Assembly (NCBI RefSeq): GCF_016805305.1
Contig: NZ_JAERQN010000005.1
Location: 248,001-312,000, forward strand
Source of the DNA: Falsiroseomonas ponticola
Lineage (GTDB): Bacteria > Pseudomonadota > Alphaproteobacteria > Acetobacterales > Acetobacteraceae
Direction of reading: 5' to 3'
Length of the DNA: 64,000 bases
Position numbers and translations under genes: made by a program. A model generated the notes under the pieces. The model saw only the letters and a list, made by a program, of their open reading frames with translations, was not told where the DNA came from and ran no database searches. Shown here piece by piece: positions 26,652-35,552 of this stretch; the first letter of the stretch is position 1, and the number at the start of each line of letters is the position of its first letter.

Positions 26652-27812
26652 ATGGACACCGCATTCGCCGACACGCTGACGGCCTGGCGCCGCCACCTCC
26701 ACGCCCATCCCGGCCTGACGCTGCAGGAAGGCGATACCGCCGCCTTCGTCGTGGCGAAGCTGCGGGAGATGGGGGTGGAGGAGATCACGGCCGGCTTCGC
26801 CGGGCATGGCGTGGTGGCGACGCTGCGCGGCCGGGCGGGCGGCGGGGGCAACCGCAGCGTCGGCCTGCGGGGCGACATGGACGCGCTGCCGATCCAGGAG
26901 ATGAACGAGGGCCTGCCCCACCGCAGCACCATCCCCGGCGTGATGCATGCCTGCGGGCATGACGGGCACACCACGGCGCTGCTGGGCGCGGCGCGGCTGC
27001 TGCTGGCGGATAAGGGGTGGTCCGGCACCGTCCACCTGGTGTTCCAGCCCGCGGAGGAAGGCGGCGGCGGCGCCATCGGCATGGTGCGGGAAGGGCTGTT
27101 CCGGCGCTTCCCGATGGACCGCATCTTCGGCTGGCACAACTGGCCGGGCCTGCCCGCCGGCACCATCGCGGTGCATGACAAGGCGGTGATGGCGGCCGGC
27201 GCGCGCTTCGACATCACCTTCGACGGCCATGCCAGCCACGCCGCCCTGCCGCATCTGTCGCGGGACCCGATGGTGGCGGCGGGGCATTGCATCGTCGCGC
27301 TGCAATCGGTGGTGGGGCGCAACGTCGATCCGCTGGCGGGCGGCGTGGTCAGCGTGACGATCGTGGAAGGGGGCGAGGCGCAGAACCAGATCCCGGCCCG
27401 CGTCGTGCTGAAGGGCACGGCGCGCTGGCTGGCGGACAGCGCCGGCGTGACCATCAAGGAGGGGCTGCACCGCGTGGCCCATGGCATCGCCGCCACCTGC
27501 GGGGTGGAAGCCGCCGTGAACTGGAAGCAGGGCGTGGAGGTGACGGCCAACCACCCGGCGGAGCGCGAGCTGGCCGCCGCCGCCGCCGCCGCCGTGGCGC
27601 CGCTGCGCCGCGACGTGCCGCCGGCCATGACGGGCGAGGATTTCAGCTGGTTCCTGAAGGAGGTGCCGGGCGCCTTCGTCTGGATCGGCAACGGCCCGGC
27701 GGAGCATGGCCGGGAACTGCACAACCCGCGCTACGACTTCAACGACGAGATCCTGCCGGTGGCCAGCGGCTTCCTGGCGGAAGTGGCGAAGCGGGCGCTG
27801 GCGGGGGATTGA
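26652..27812 (+). CDS. M20 family amidohydrolase (hippurate hydrolase-like)
   Basis: 386 residues from ATG 26652 (MDTAFADTLTAWRRHLHAHPGL). M20D subfamily, hydrolysing N-acyl amino acids. Metal-binding residues occur in MHACGHDGHT (Cys and His), PAEEGGGGAIGM (Glu pair) and the C-terminal MTGEDFSWFL; the dimerisation domain lies at about 185-295 with HASHAALPH. Substrate (N-acetyl, hippurate or IAA-amino acid type) cannot be read from sequence. The in-frame region upstream is not coding: it lies against tamA. It is divergent from tamA. Confidence 0.88.
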   Translation: MDTAFADTLTAWRRHLHAHPGLTLQEGDTAAFVVAKLREMGVEEITAGFAGHGVVATLRGRAGGGGNRSVGLRGDMDALPIQEMNEGLPHRSTIPGVMHACGHDGHTTALLGAARLLLADKGWSGTVHLVFQPAEEGGGGAIGMVREGLFRRFPMDRIFGWHNWPGLPAGTIAVHDKAVMAAGARFDITFDGHASHAALPHLSRDPMVAAGHCIVALQSVVGRNVDPLAGGVVSVTIVEGGEAQNQIPARVVLKGTARWLADSAGVTIKEGLHRVAHGIAATCGVEAAVNWKQGVEVTANHPAERELAAAAAAAVAPLRRDVPPAMTGEDFSWFLKEVPGAFVWIGNGPAEHGRELHNPRYDFNDEILPVASGFLAEVAKRALAGD

Positions 27813-27856
27813 GGGGCCGCGAGGCCCTTCCCCCCGCCGGGCGCCCGGCCGGCGGC
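27813..27856. terminator. Tandem hairpins between convergent M20 and esterase genes
   Basis: GGGCC (27815-27819) and GGCCC (27824-27828) flank a GCGA tetraloop and are followed by TT. CCGCCGG (27835-27841) pairs with CCGGCGG (27850-27856). The two genes end head-on here with 47 bp between them, so these fit bidirectional termination. Confidence 0.45.
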
Positions 27857-27859
27857 GCC

Positions 27860-28819
27860 TCAGCTCGCCAGCACCCGGGCGAGCCAGGCGCCACCCTCGC
27901 TTGCCGCGCGGCGCGCCGCCGCCACGTGGTTGAGCGAGCGCAGGAAGCCATGCGCGGTGCCGGGGAAGACCGCCTGGTCCACCGCCACCCCGGCGGCGCG
28001 CAGCGCATCGCCCATGGCGTGGTTCTCCGACGCCAGCACATCCAGCTCCGCGATGTGCAGCAGGCAGGGCGGCAGGCCGCGGAGGTCGGCGCGCAGCGGG
28101 CTGGCCAGCGGGTTCAGCCGGTCCGCGTGCCGGGGCAGGTAGCAGTCGAAGTAGAAGCGCATCTTCTCCCGCGTCAGGAAATAGCCCTCGGCGAATTCGC
28201 GGTAGGTCGGCGTGTCGAGGTCGGCGTCGAAGACGCCGTAGTTCAGCAGCAGGCCGCGGAGCTTCAGGGCCGGATCCGTCTCCCGCAGCAGCAGGGCGAC
28301 GCCCATGGCGAGGTTGGCGCCGGCGCTGTCGCCCCCCACCACGATGCGGGCGGGGTCGAGGCCCCATTCGGCGCCATGCCTGACCACCCAGCGCACCACC
28401 GCCGCGCATTCCTCCAGCGCCTGGGGGAAGGCGGCCTCCGGGGAGAGGGCGTAGTCCGGCCCGATCACGGCGCAGCCGCCGGCGGCGGCGTATTCGCGCA
28501 TCAGGCGGTCATGCGTGTCGATGCTGTTCCAGACGAAGCCGCCGCCATGGATGTAGACCAGCACGGGTAGCCCCGCGGCGGCGACCGGCTTGTGCAGGCG
28601 GCATTGCAGGCGGCGGCCGCGGATGGGCAGCCAGCGATCGGCCGATTCCGCCATGGCGGGGCCGCCCGCGGCCAGCGGGATGTTCAGCGCCTCCGTCGTC
28701 GCGCGCGCCTCGTCCAGCGGCAGCGTCAGCGTGATGGGCGGCAGCTTCGCGCCCTCGGCCTCCATCAACTGGTTGAAGGCGAGCATTTCGGGGTCCCAGC
28801 GCGGGTCCGGTGCGGGCAT
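27860..28819 (-). CDS. Alpha/beta hydrolase, HSL (hormone-sensitive lipase) family
   Basis: 319 residues. Oxyanion-hole motif HGGGFVWNS, nucleophile elbow GGDSAGANLA, acid residue in ELDVLASENHAMG and catalytic His in PGTAHGFLRSLN: a complete HSL-type (bacterial family IV) esterase triad. No leader, so cytoplasmic. Typical activity is hydrolysis of short-chain esters; natural substrate unknown. It starts divergently from the acetyltransferase gene with a 126-bp gap in which I see no strong promoter. Confidence 0.85.
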   Translation of the reverse strand: MPAPDPRWDPEMLAFNQLMEAEGAKLPPITLTLPLDEARATTEALNIPLAAGGPAMAESADRWLPIRGRRLQCRLHKPVAAAGLPVLVYIHGGGFVWNSIDTHDRLMREYAAAGGCAVIGPDYALSPEAAFPQALEECAAVVRWVVRHGAEWGLDPARIVVGGDSAGANLAMGVALLLRETDPALKLRGLLLNYGVFDADLDTPTYREFAEGYFLTREKMRFYFDCYLPRHADRLNPLASPLRADLRGLPPCLLHIAELDVLASENHAMGDALRAAGVAVDQAVFPGTAHGFLRSLNHVAAARRAASEGGAWLARVLAS

Positions 28820-28945
28820 GATGGCGTCCTGGTTTCCTCTGCGCCGTCATCGGAAGCGTTAACGCGCCATGCCGCAAGCCCCCGTCAGGCCCCCGACATC
28901 GTTGGTTGTGCGGGGCCCCGGGCGGGGTTCATGCTGCGCCGCACC

Positions 28946-31576
28946 ATGAGCCTGACCACCACCCTGATCCGCCGCCCCGCCGGGCGATTCCATGAAGAGG
29001 CGCTGTACCGCCCGCGCGATGTCGTGCTGGTGGCGGATCCCTCGCTGCCCGTCTCCGCCCTGCTGGCGGCCAACCTGGCGGGGGGCGGGTTCAAGGGCCG
29101 GCTCTCCGTGGTCGGCATGGCGGCGGAGGGGCTGGCCGAGGCGGCCTCCATCGCCGCGCTGCCGGAGCCGCCGGACCTGGCCGTGCTGTCCCTGCCGCCG
29201 GAGGCGCTGGAAGGCGCGATGCTGGCGCTGGCCGCGCGGGGCTGCCACGCCGCCATCGTGCCCGGCCAGGCGCCGGACCTGCCGGCGCTGTCGCGGCGGA
29301 CGGGGGTGCGGGCGCTGGGGCAGGGCAGCTTCGGCGTCTGCGTGCCGGCGGTGGGGCTGAATGCCTCGCTCTCCCACCTCGCGCCCCGGCCGGGGAAGCT
29401 GGCGCTGGTCTGCCAATCCTCCGCCCTTGCCCGCGCCGTGCTGGACTGGGCGGAGGCGGAGAGCGTCGGCTTCAGCCATGTGATCGGCATCGGGGGCAAT
29501 GGCGACCTCGGCTTCGCCCATGCGCTGGACTGGCTGTCCCGCGACCCCGGCACGGCGGCGATCCTGCTGGACCTGCGGCGCATCAAGAACCGGCGGATGT
29601 TCATCTCCGCCGCCCGCGCCGCGGCGCGGACGCGGCCGGTGGTGGCGATCCGCGCGGGCGGGCGGCTGGACGATCCCTCCGGCGTCACGGATGCGGTGAT
29701 GGAGGCGGCGCTGCGCCGCGCCGGCGTGCTGCGGGTGGCGGGGCTGGATGACCTGCTCTCGGCGGCGGAGACGCTGGCGCGGGTGAAGCTGAACCCGCAG
29801 GGCGGGCCGGGGGACCGGATCGCGGTGGTGGGGAATGCCACGGGCCTCGGCCTGATGGCGGCGGATGCGGTGCTGGCCGGGCGGGCGCGGCTGGCGGAGC
29901 TGCCGGAGGCGGCGCTGGCGGCGCTGCGGATCGGCATCGGCGGCGGCTGGACGGGGCGGAACCCCATCACGCTCGGCCCCCGCGCCGGCACCACGCTGGG
30001 GGAGGCCGCCTCCATGCTGGCCGGGCTGCCGGAGGTGGATGCGGTGGTCGCCATGCATGCGCCCGTGCCCGGGGAGGATCCGGTGACGGTGGGCGCCGCG
30101 CTCTCCGCCGCCGCGCGGGCCACGCGCCGGGCGCCGGTGCTGGTGTGCTGGGCGGGGCAGCAGACGGCGGGCGCGCAGCGCGCCGGCCTGGCCGCGGCGG
30201 GGCTGGCCGTCTTCCCCACCCCGGAAGCGGCGGTGCGCGGCGCGCTGCACCTGCTGCATGACCGGCAGAACCGGGCCGCGGCGGCCGAGCTGCCGGGCCG
30301 CCAGGTGCTGGCGCTGCGGCCGGACCGCGCCGCCGTCACGGCGCTGTTCGCGCGGGTGCGGGCGGAGGGGCGGCTTTCGCTGACGGAGGATGAGGCGCTG
30401 TCCGTGCTGGCGGCCTATGGCCTGCCGGTGGTGCAGGGGCGCGTGGCGCAGACGGTGGACCAGGCCGTGGCGGCCGCGGCGGCGATCGGCTTCCCCGTGG
30501 GTCTGAAGCTGCGGAGCGCGGAGGTGGCGGCCAAGACGGAGATCGGCGGCGTCGCGCTCGGCCTGCGCAGCACCATCGCGGTGCGGGAAGCGGCGCTGGC
30601 GATGATGGCGCGGGTGAAGGCGGAACGGCCCGCCGCGCGGCTGGCGGGCTTCCTGGTGCAGCGCCAGGCGCCGCGGGCGCAGGAGCTGCGGCTGCGGCTT
30701 GGCGATGACCGCATGTTCGGCCCCTATATCGGCTTCGGCATGGGCGGCACCGCGGCCGACCTGCTGGAGGATGAGGGCTTCGACCTGCCGCCGCTGAACC
30801 ACACCCTGGCCCGCGCCCTGATCGGCCGGACCCGGGCTTCGCGGCTGCTGACGGGCTACCGGGACCACAAGCCCGTGGATATCGAGGCGGTGGTGGAGGC
30901 GCTGGTCCGCCTGTCCCAGATCGCGGTGGATTTCCCGGAGGTGGCGGGGCTCGGCATCAATCCGCTCTTCGCCGATGCCGAGGGCGTGCTGGCGGTGGAT
31001 GCCTCCCTGGAATTGCGCCCGGCGGGAGAGGCCGCGCTGCTGGCGGTGCCGCCCTATCCCGAGGAATGGATGGCGCCCTGGCGCAGCCGCGCGGGGGAGG
31101 AGCTGCTGATCCGCCCGATCCGGCCGGAGGATGCCGAGGCGCATGCCGCCTTCTTCCGGCGGCTGACGCCGGAGGATATCCGCTACCGCTTCTTCAGCCA
31201 GCTGCGCGAGCTGCCGCGCGTGCAGATCGCCCGCATGACGCAGATCGACTACGACCGGGAGATGGCCTTCGTCGCCATGCGCGCCCTGGCGGATGGGACG
31301 GAGGAGATGCTGGGCGTCTCCCGCCTGATCCGGGAGGCGGATGGGGAGAGCGGGGAATTCGCCGTGGTCGTCGATGCCAGCATGAAGGGGCAGGGACTCG
31401 GCCGCGCGCTGATGCAGCGGCTGTTCGACTGGGCGCCGGAAGCGGGCATCCGCAGCGTGGTCGGCAGCGTGCTGGCGGACAACGCGCCCATGCTGGCCTT
31501 CGTGAAATCGCTGGGTTTCGCGGTGAGGCGCAGCGCGGAGGATGAGGATGTGGTGGAGGCGCGGCGCGCGGTCTGA
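28946..31576 (+). CDS. Pat-type protein lysine acetyltransferase (acyl-CoA synthetase-like plus GNAT)
   Basis: 876 residues from ATG 28946 (ATG 28931 possible). In order: CoA-binding and ligase-like domains of NDP-forming acyl-CoA synthetases (about 1-460), an ATP-grasp domain (about 475-700: GFPVGLKLRSAEVAAKTEIGG, GFGMGGTAADLLEDEGF), and a C-terminal GNAT domain (about 715-865: IRPIRPEDAEAHAAFFRRL, DASMKGQGLGRALMQRLFD). The segment that holds the phospho-His loop (SHTGALAG) in active synthetases is replaced by GRLDDPSGVTDAVMEAALRRAG, so the synthetase half should be inactive and regulatory, as in Pat/PatZ. Targets such as acetyl-CoA synthetase are inferred. Confidence 0.83.
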   Translation: MSLTTTLIRRPAGRFHEEALYRPRDVVLVADPSLPVSALLAANLAGGGFKGRLSVVGMAAEGLAEAASIAALPEPPDLAVLSLPPEALEGAMLALAARGCHAAIVPGQAPDLPALSRRTGVRALGQGSFGVCVPAVGLNASLSHLAPRPGKLALVCQSSALARAVLDWAEAESVGFSHVIGIGGNGDLGFAHALDWLSRDPGTAAILLDLRRIKNRRMFISAARAAARTRPVVAIRAGGRLDDPSGVTDAVMEAALRRAGVLRVAGLDDLLSAAETLARVKLNPQGGPGDRIAVVGNATGLGLMAADAVLAGRARLAELPEAALAALRIGIGGGWTGRNPITLGPRAGTTLGEAASMLAGLPEVDAVVAMHAPVPGEDPVTVGAALSAAARATRRAPVLVCWAGQQTAGAQRAGLAAAGLAVFPTPEAAVRGALHLLHDRQNRAAAAELPGRQVLALRPDRAAVTALFARVRAEGRLSLTEDEALSVLAAYGLPVVQGRVAQTVDQAVAAAAAIGFPVGLKLRSAEVAAKTEIGGVALGLRSTIAVREAALAMMARVKAERPAARLAGFLVQRQAPRAQELRLRLGDDRMFGPYIGFGMGGTAADLLEDEGFDLPPLNHTLARALIGRTRASRLLTGYRDHKPVDIEAVVEALVRLSQIAVDFPEVAGLGINPLFADAEGVLAVDASLELRPAGEAALLAVPPYPEEWMAPWRSRAGEELLIRPIRPEDAEAHAAFFRRLTPEDIRYRFFSQLRELPRVQIARMTQIDYDREMAFVAMRALADGTEEMLGVSRLIREADGESGEFAVVVDASMKGQGLGRALMQRLFDWAPEAGIRSVVGSVLADNAPMLAFVKSLGFAVRRSAEDEDVVEARRAV

Positions 31577-31653
31577 CCGCGACGGCGGGGCCTGTTCAAC
31601 TCCTGGTGATAAGGCGGGCCGACCACGGAGCCTCATTCTTTCCAGAGGCTTCA

Positions 31654-33438
31654 ATGTCAGTCGTTCAAGGCGCCGGCGTGGTGACGCGGACCGGCACGAC
31701 CCTGCACGGGACCCGGTACAACGATACGCTGGTCGGCACCACCGGCGACGACCTGCTGTATGGCGAGGGCGGCAATGACAGCCTGATCGCGGGCGCGGGC
31801 GCCGACACGCTGGTGGGCGGGGCGGGCAACGACATCTACGTCGTCTCCGACCTCAACAGCCTGGTGGTGGAGGCGGCGGGCGGCGGCATCGACACCGTGC
31901 TCTCCTCCGTCACCTTCAGCCTGCTCGATGCCGCGCAGGTGGAGAACCTGGTGCTGACCGGGCGCGCCGCGGCCAATGGCACGGGCAATGCGCTGGCCAA
32001 CCGCATCACCGGCAACATCGCCGCGAATGAGCTGGATGGCGGCGCGGGCGCGGACAGCATGGCCGGCGGGCTCGGCGACGACACCTACCATGTGGACAAT
32101 GCCGGCGACCGGGTGACGGAGCTGGATGGCCAGGGCGTCGATCTCGTGCTGTCCGGGGTGGATTTCATCCTGGGCCGCTACATCGAGAACCTCACGCTGC
32201 TCGGCACCGCGGCCAGGGGCACGGGCAACGAGCTGGCCAACGAGATCACCGGCAATGCCGTGGCCAACCTGCTGGATGGCGCGACGGGCGCCGATACGAT
32301 GACGGGCGGCGACGGCAACGACACCTATGTGGTGGACGATGCGGGCGACCTGACCATCGAGGCCGATGCGCAGGGCGATGCGGATGTGGTCCGGGCCTCC
32401 GTCTCCTGGACGCTGGCGGCGCATCTGGAGAACCTGGTCCTCACCTCCGGCACCGCGATCCGCGGCACCGGCAATGCGGGCGACAACCTGATCATCGGCA
32501 GCACCGGCGCGAACTGGCTGGATGGCGCGACGGGCGCGGACACGCTGCGGGGCGGCGGCGGCAACGACACCTACATCGTCGACAGCGCCGACGACGTGGT
32601 GGTGGAGAAGGCGGGGGAGGGTGTCGATGGGGTGCGGTCCGGCATCACGATGACGCTGTCCGCGAATGTGGAGGAGCTGGTGCTGACCGGCGGCGATGCG
32701 ATCGACGGCACCGGCAACGCGGCTTCCAACCGCCTGACCGGCAATGCCGCCGCCAATGTGCTGGATGGCGGCCTCGGTGCCGATGTGATGCGGGGCGGCG
32801 CGGGCGATGACGTGTACCGGGTGGACAACATCAAGGACGAGGTGACGGAGAGCCTGGATGCCGGGCGTGACCGGGTGGAGGCGACCGTGTCCTTCAGCCT
32901 GGGCGCCAATGTCGAGGACCTGACGCTGACCGGCGCGCAGGCGGTGGCGGGCAACGGGAACGAGGCCGGCAACCTCATCATCGGCAGCGTCGCCGCCAAC
33001 CGGCTGGACGGGCGCAGCGGCAACGACACGCTGGTGGGCGGCGAGGGCCGCGACGTGCTGGTGGGCGGCAGCGGCGCCGATGTGTTCCGCTTCGCCACCG
33101 CCGCCGATTCGCATTCCGCCGCGGCGGCGCAGGCGGTGGCCTATTTCGAGGCGAACCTGGCGCAGGTGGCGCGGGAGGCCGACCTGGTGACGGATTTCAG
33201 CCGCGTGGCGGGCGACCGGATCGACCTGTCCGGCCTGCTGGACGGGCCGGGCGGGCTGCAGCTGGAATTCATCGGCAATCTCGGTTTCACCGCGCCCGGG
33301 CAGGTCCGCTACGAGTATTCGCTGCGGGACAAGATGGGGCTGCTCTGGGTGAATACCGACGCCGTCTTCAGCACGGCGGAGCTGGTGGTGGCGATCCAGG
33401 GCGTGCCGCAGATCGGCGCGAACGACCTGGTGCTGTAG
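31654..33438 (+). CDS. RTX calcium-binding repeat protein, probably type I secreted
   Basis: 594 residues from ATG 31654. No N-terminal leader. Glycine/Asp-rich nonapeptides (GEGGNDSLI, GGAGNDIYV, GGDGNDTYV) recur inside a larger unit of about 80-82 residues that is repeated four times in full and more loosely at both ends. Each unit runs from GTGN through LDGG-GAD-M-GG-GNDTY-VD to ENL-LTG. The C-terminal 120 residues (DLVTDFSRVAGDRIDLSGLLDG) match the serralysin-type C-terminal domain that carries the type I secretion signal. There is no catalytic domain, so this is a pure repeat, surface or matrix-type protein. No HlyB/HlyD/TolC genes lie in the window. Confidence 0.85.
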   Translation: MSVVQGAGVVTRTGTTLHGTRYNDTLVGTTGDDLLYGEGGNDSLIAGAGADTLVGGAGNDIYVVSDLNSLVVEAAGGGIDTVLSSVTFSLLDAAQVENLVLTGRAAANGTGNALANRITGNIAANELDGGAGADSMAGGLGDDTYHVDNAGDRVTELDGQGVDLVLSGVDFILGRYIENLTLLGTAARGTGNELANEITGNAVANLLDGATGADTMTGGDGNDTYVVDDAGDLTIEADAQGDADVVRASVSWTLAAHLENLVLTSGTAIRGTGNAGDNLIIGSTGANWLDGATGADTLRGGGGNDTYIVDSADDVVVEKAGEGVDGVRSGITMTLSANVEELVLTGGDAIDGTGNAASNRLTGNAAANVLDGGLGADVMRGGAGDDVYRVDNIKDEVTESLDAGRDRVEATVSFSLGANVEDLTLTGAQAVAGNGNEAGNLIIGSVAANRLDGRSGNDTLVGGEGRDVLVGGSGADVFRFATAADSHSAAAAQAVAYFEANLAQVAREADLVTDFSRVAGDRIDLSGLLDGPGGLQLEFIGNLGFTAPGQVRYEYSLRDKMGLLWVNTDAVFSTAELVVAIQGVPQIGANDLVL

Positions 33439-33458
33439 GGGCGGCGCCGGGCCGCCCC
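33438..33458. terminator. Hairpin after the RTX gene
   Basis: GGGGCGGC (33438-33445) pairs perfectly with GCCGCCCC (33451-33458), loop GCCGG, beginning at the last base of the RTX stop codon. Lies between convergent RTX and XRE genes and could serve both. No U-run. Confidence 0.5.
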
Positions 33459-33477
33459 CGCTTCCAGCGGCGGGTGT

Positions 33478-34353
33478 TCAGCCGCCCGCGGCCTTGATGA
33501 GGTCCCGCACGCGCTGGGCGGCGGCGGCGCCCTTCAGCGCATCGCGCCAGGCCACTTCCGCCACGCGCTGATGCGCCGCCACGGCTTCGTCCGCCGCGGT
33601 GATGGAGCCGACGCCGAGCCCGCCATTGGGGGGCGTGTCGGCGGGGAAGGGGCAGGCGACGACATGCGCGCGTTCACGCCCGCGCATGACCATGAAGCCG
33701 CCGGAGGGCTCGGCGCCCGTCGCGATGCCGAGCTGCACGCCGATGGGCACGCTTTCCATCATGGCGGCGATGGTTTCGGCTTCCTGACGCGCCGCGGCCA
33801 GGCAGCGCTGGCGGGTGCGTTCCGGCACGGTGAGGCCGGCGGCGACGCCTTCCGCCAGGAAGCGCTTGATCGCGGCCTCGCTCAGGATGGCGATGATGGT
33901 GGGGCGGCGGGAGGCGTGCAGCCGCTTGCGGGCGGCGAGCAGGCCGAGCGCCTGGTCGGCGCTGGCGCGGGCCTGCATGCGTTCCGGCGCCGCATCCGCG
34001 GCCTCCGTCCAGGCTTCCCCCACCGCGCCATCGAAGGCATCGCTGGTGACCTGGTAGCAATAGGCGCCGCCGACCACGAGGATCTGGTCCGCCTGTTCCT
34101 CCACCTGCCGCAGCCTTTCCTGGAAGGCGAGGGGGCGGGCGAAGTATTCGACGCCGATGCCGAGCAGCGAGAGCGGCGAGATCTTCAGCAGCTCCGCCAG
34201 GCGCCGGATCGTGTCCAGCTTGATGACCTCGCCCTTCTCATACCGGTAGAGGGCGGCGCGGGAGACGCCGAGGCGGGCGGCGATCTCCTCCGCGCGGAGG
34301 CCGGATTCGAGGCGATAGGCCCTGAGCTGCTGCCCGATATCCGCGAAGCGCAT
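33478..34353 (-). CDS. XRE-family regulator with uncharacterised C-terminal domain
   Basis: 291 residues from ATG 34353 (an earlier start at 34380 adds nine residues). The helix-turn-helix is at 5-60: QQLRAYRLESGLRAEEIAARLGVSRAALYRYEKG. The rest (about 75-291) has no motif I recognise. It includes QADQILVVGGAYCYQVTSDAF and a stretch GVQLGIATGAEPSGGFMVMRGR that may be a small-molecule sensing domain. It lies downstream of the glyoxylate-pathway genes on the same strand but has its own promoter-like sequence and a palindrome upstream, so it may regulate itself or that operon. Target inferred, not shown. Confidence 0.78.
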   Translation of the reverse strand: MRFADIGQQLRAYRLESGLRAEEIAARLGVSRAALYRYEKGEVIKLDTIRRLAELLKISPLSLLGIGVEYFARPLAFQERLRQVEEQADQILVVGGAYCYQVTSDAFDGAVGEAWTEAADAAPERMQARASADQALGLLAARKRLHASRRPTIIAILSEAAIKRFLAEGVAAGLTVPERTRQRCLAAARQEAETIAAMMESVPIGVQLGIATGAEPSGGFMVMRGRERAHVVACPFPADTPPNGGLGVGSITAADEAVAAHQRVAEVAWRDALKGAAAAQRVRDLIKAAGG

Positions 34354-34430
34354 GCAATCCCCCGTAGGTCGCACCATCAAGACACAACCACGCCGGGGAG
34401 ACAGAATCTCACAGGCGTCGTCCGGGCGCT

Positions 34431-34459
34431 AAATTGCGGGACGTTCACGCCGGATGCAA
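34431..34459 (-). promoter_or_regulatory. Possible promoter of the XRE gene
   Basis: On the minus strand TTGCAT (34459-34454) is followed after 17 bp by CAATTT (34436-34431), about 80 bp before the XRE start. TTGCATCCGG repeats the -35 context seen before rpoZ and at 303. Confidence 0.35.
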
Positions 34460-34480
34460 CGTGAAAAACGCGGAAAAATT

Positions 34481-34492
34481 GTATCGCGATAC
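34481..34492. promoter_or_regulatory. Palindromic operator candidate
   Basis: GTATCGCGATAC is a perfect 12-bp palindrome in a locally A+T-rich stretch (GAAAAATT precedes it), 22 bp upstream of the proposed XRE -35 box. The size and symmetry suit a dimeric helix-turn-helix regulator such as the adjacent XRE protein. Confidence 0.4.
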
Positions 34493-34585
34493 GGGAGAAT
34501 GCCCCCTGGGGTTGTAGAGGGCATGCCCGATCACACGAATCGAGCGGTCCCATGGGCTGGCGCCGGCTTCACCCGATGGATCCAG

Positions 34586-34619
34586 GCATCCGGACCAATC
34601 ACAGCATTGGTCCGGATGC
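34586..34619 (-). terminator. Strong hairpin after tartronate semialdehyde reductase
   Basis: GCATCCGGACCAAT (34586-34599) pairs perfectly with 34606-34619, 14 bp with a six-base loop. It lies 17 bp after the stop of the leftward reductase gene, where a terminator is expected; no T-run follows. The rest of 34381-34636 has only the promoter and palindrome listed above. Confidence 0.5.
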
Positions 34620-34636
34620 AAGACCGGGCCGGGGGC

Positions 34637-35527
34637 TCAGGCGTCCGGCGCCACCTTGTGGGCGGCCATCGTCTCCAGCGCCTTCACCAGGCCGGAATGG
34701 TCCCAGGCCGCGCCCCCCATCGCCGCGCAGGCCGCCATGAGCTGGGCGGTGGAGGCGGTGTTGGGGAGCGCGACGCCGAGTTCCTTGCCGGCGGAGAGGG
34801 CGAGCGAGAGGTCCTTCTGGTGCAGCTCGATCCGGAAGCCCGGGTTGAAGGTGCGCTTGATCATCCGCTCCCCGTGCAGTTCGAGGATGCGGGAGGTGGC
34901 GAGGCCGCCCATCAGCGCCTGGCGCACCTTGGCGGGGTCCGCGCCGGCCTTGGAGGCGAAGACGAGGGCCTCGCCCACCGCCTCGATCGTCAGCGCGACG
35001 ATGATTTGGTTGGCGACCTTGCAGGTCTGGCCGGCGCCATTCTCCGTGCCCACCAGGGTGATGTTCTTGCCCATCTTCTCGAAGACCGGCAGGGCGCGGT
35101 CGAAGCTGGCCTGGGCGCCGCCGACCATGATGGTCAGCGCGGCGTTCTTGGCGCCGACCTCGCCGCCCGAGACGGGGGCATCGAGGTATTCGCCGCCCAG
35201 CGCCTTGATCTTCTCGGCGAACACCTTCGTCGCCGTCGGGCTGATCGAGGACATGTCGATGACGAGCGTGCCGGGCTTGAGGCCGGCGGCGACGCCATCC
35301 GCGCCGAACAGCACGGCTTCGACATCGGGGGTGTCGGGCACCATGGTGATGACGATCTCGGCGCCCGCGGCCACGGCGGCGGCGGTCGGCGCGACCGCGA
35401 AATTCGCGCGGTCCTCGGCGGTCAGCGACTTCCGCTCCAACACCGTGACGTCATGGCCCGCGGCCTTGAGGTGGCCGGCCATGGGGCGGCCCATGATGCC
35501 GAGGCCAATGAAGCCAATCTTGGACAT
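34637..35527 (-). CDS. glxR: 2-hydroxy-3-oxopropionate (tartronate semialdehyde) reductase
   Basis: 296 residues of the beta-hydroxyacid dehydrogenase family. N-terminal Rossmann motif GFIGLGIMGRPMAGHL, substrate motif DAPVSGGEVGAKNAALTIMVGG, catalytic Lys in GAGQTCKVANQIIV and the C-terminal KDLSLAL. With hydroxypyruvate isomerase upstream, the tartronate-semialdehyde reductase assignment (glyoxylate to glycerate route) is preferred over 3-hydroxyisobutyrate dehydrogenase. The partner glyoxylate carboligase (gcl) is not in the window. AGGAGAG sits just before the ATG. A low-G+C gene separates it from hyi. Confidence 0.85.
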   Translation of the reverse strand: MSKIGFIGLGIMGRPMAGHLKAAGHDVTVLERKSLTAEDRANFAVAPTAAAVAAGAEIVITMVPDTPDVEAVLFGADGVAAGLKPGTLVIDMSSISPTATKVFAEKIKALGGEYLDAPVSGGEVGAKNAALTIMVGGAQASFDRALPVFEKMGKNITLVGTENGAGQTCKVANQIIVALTIEAVGEALVFASKAGADPAKVRQALMGGLATSRILELHGERMIKRTFNPGFRIELHQKDLSLALSAGKELGVALPNTASTAQLMAACAAMGGAAWDHSGLVKALETMAAHKVAPDA

Positions 35528-35552
35528 ATAACTCTCCTCATGCTGACTGAAT

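Noticed and set aside
31800..33100. Regularly repeated sequence that could be mistaken for a CRISPR-type array
   Set aside because: Period of about 240 bp, in frame and encoding RTX units; repeats diverge as protein repeats do.
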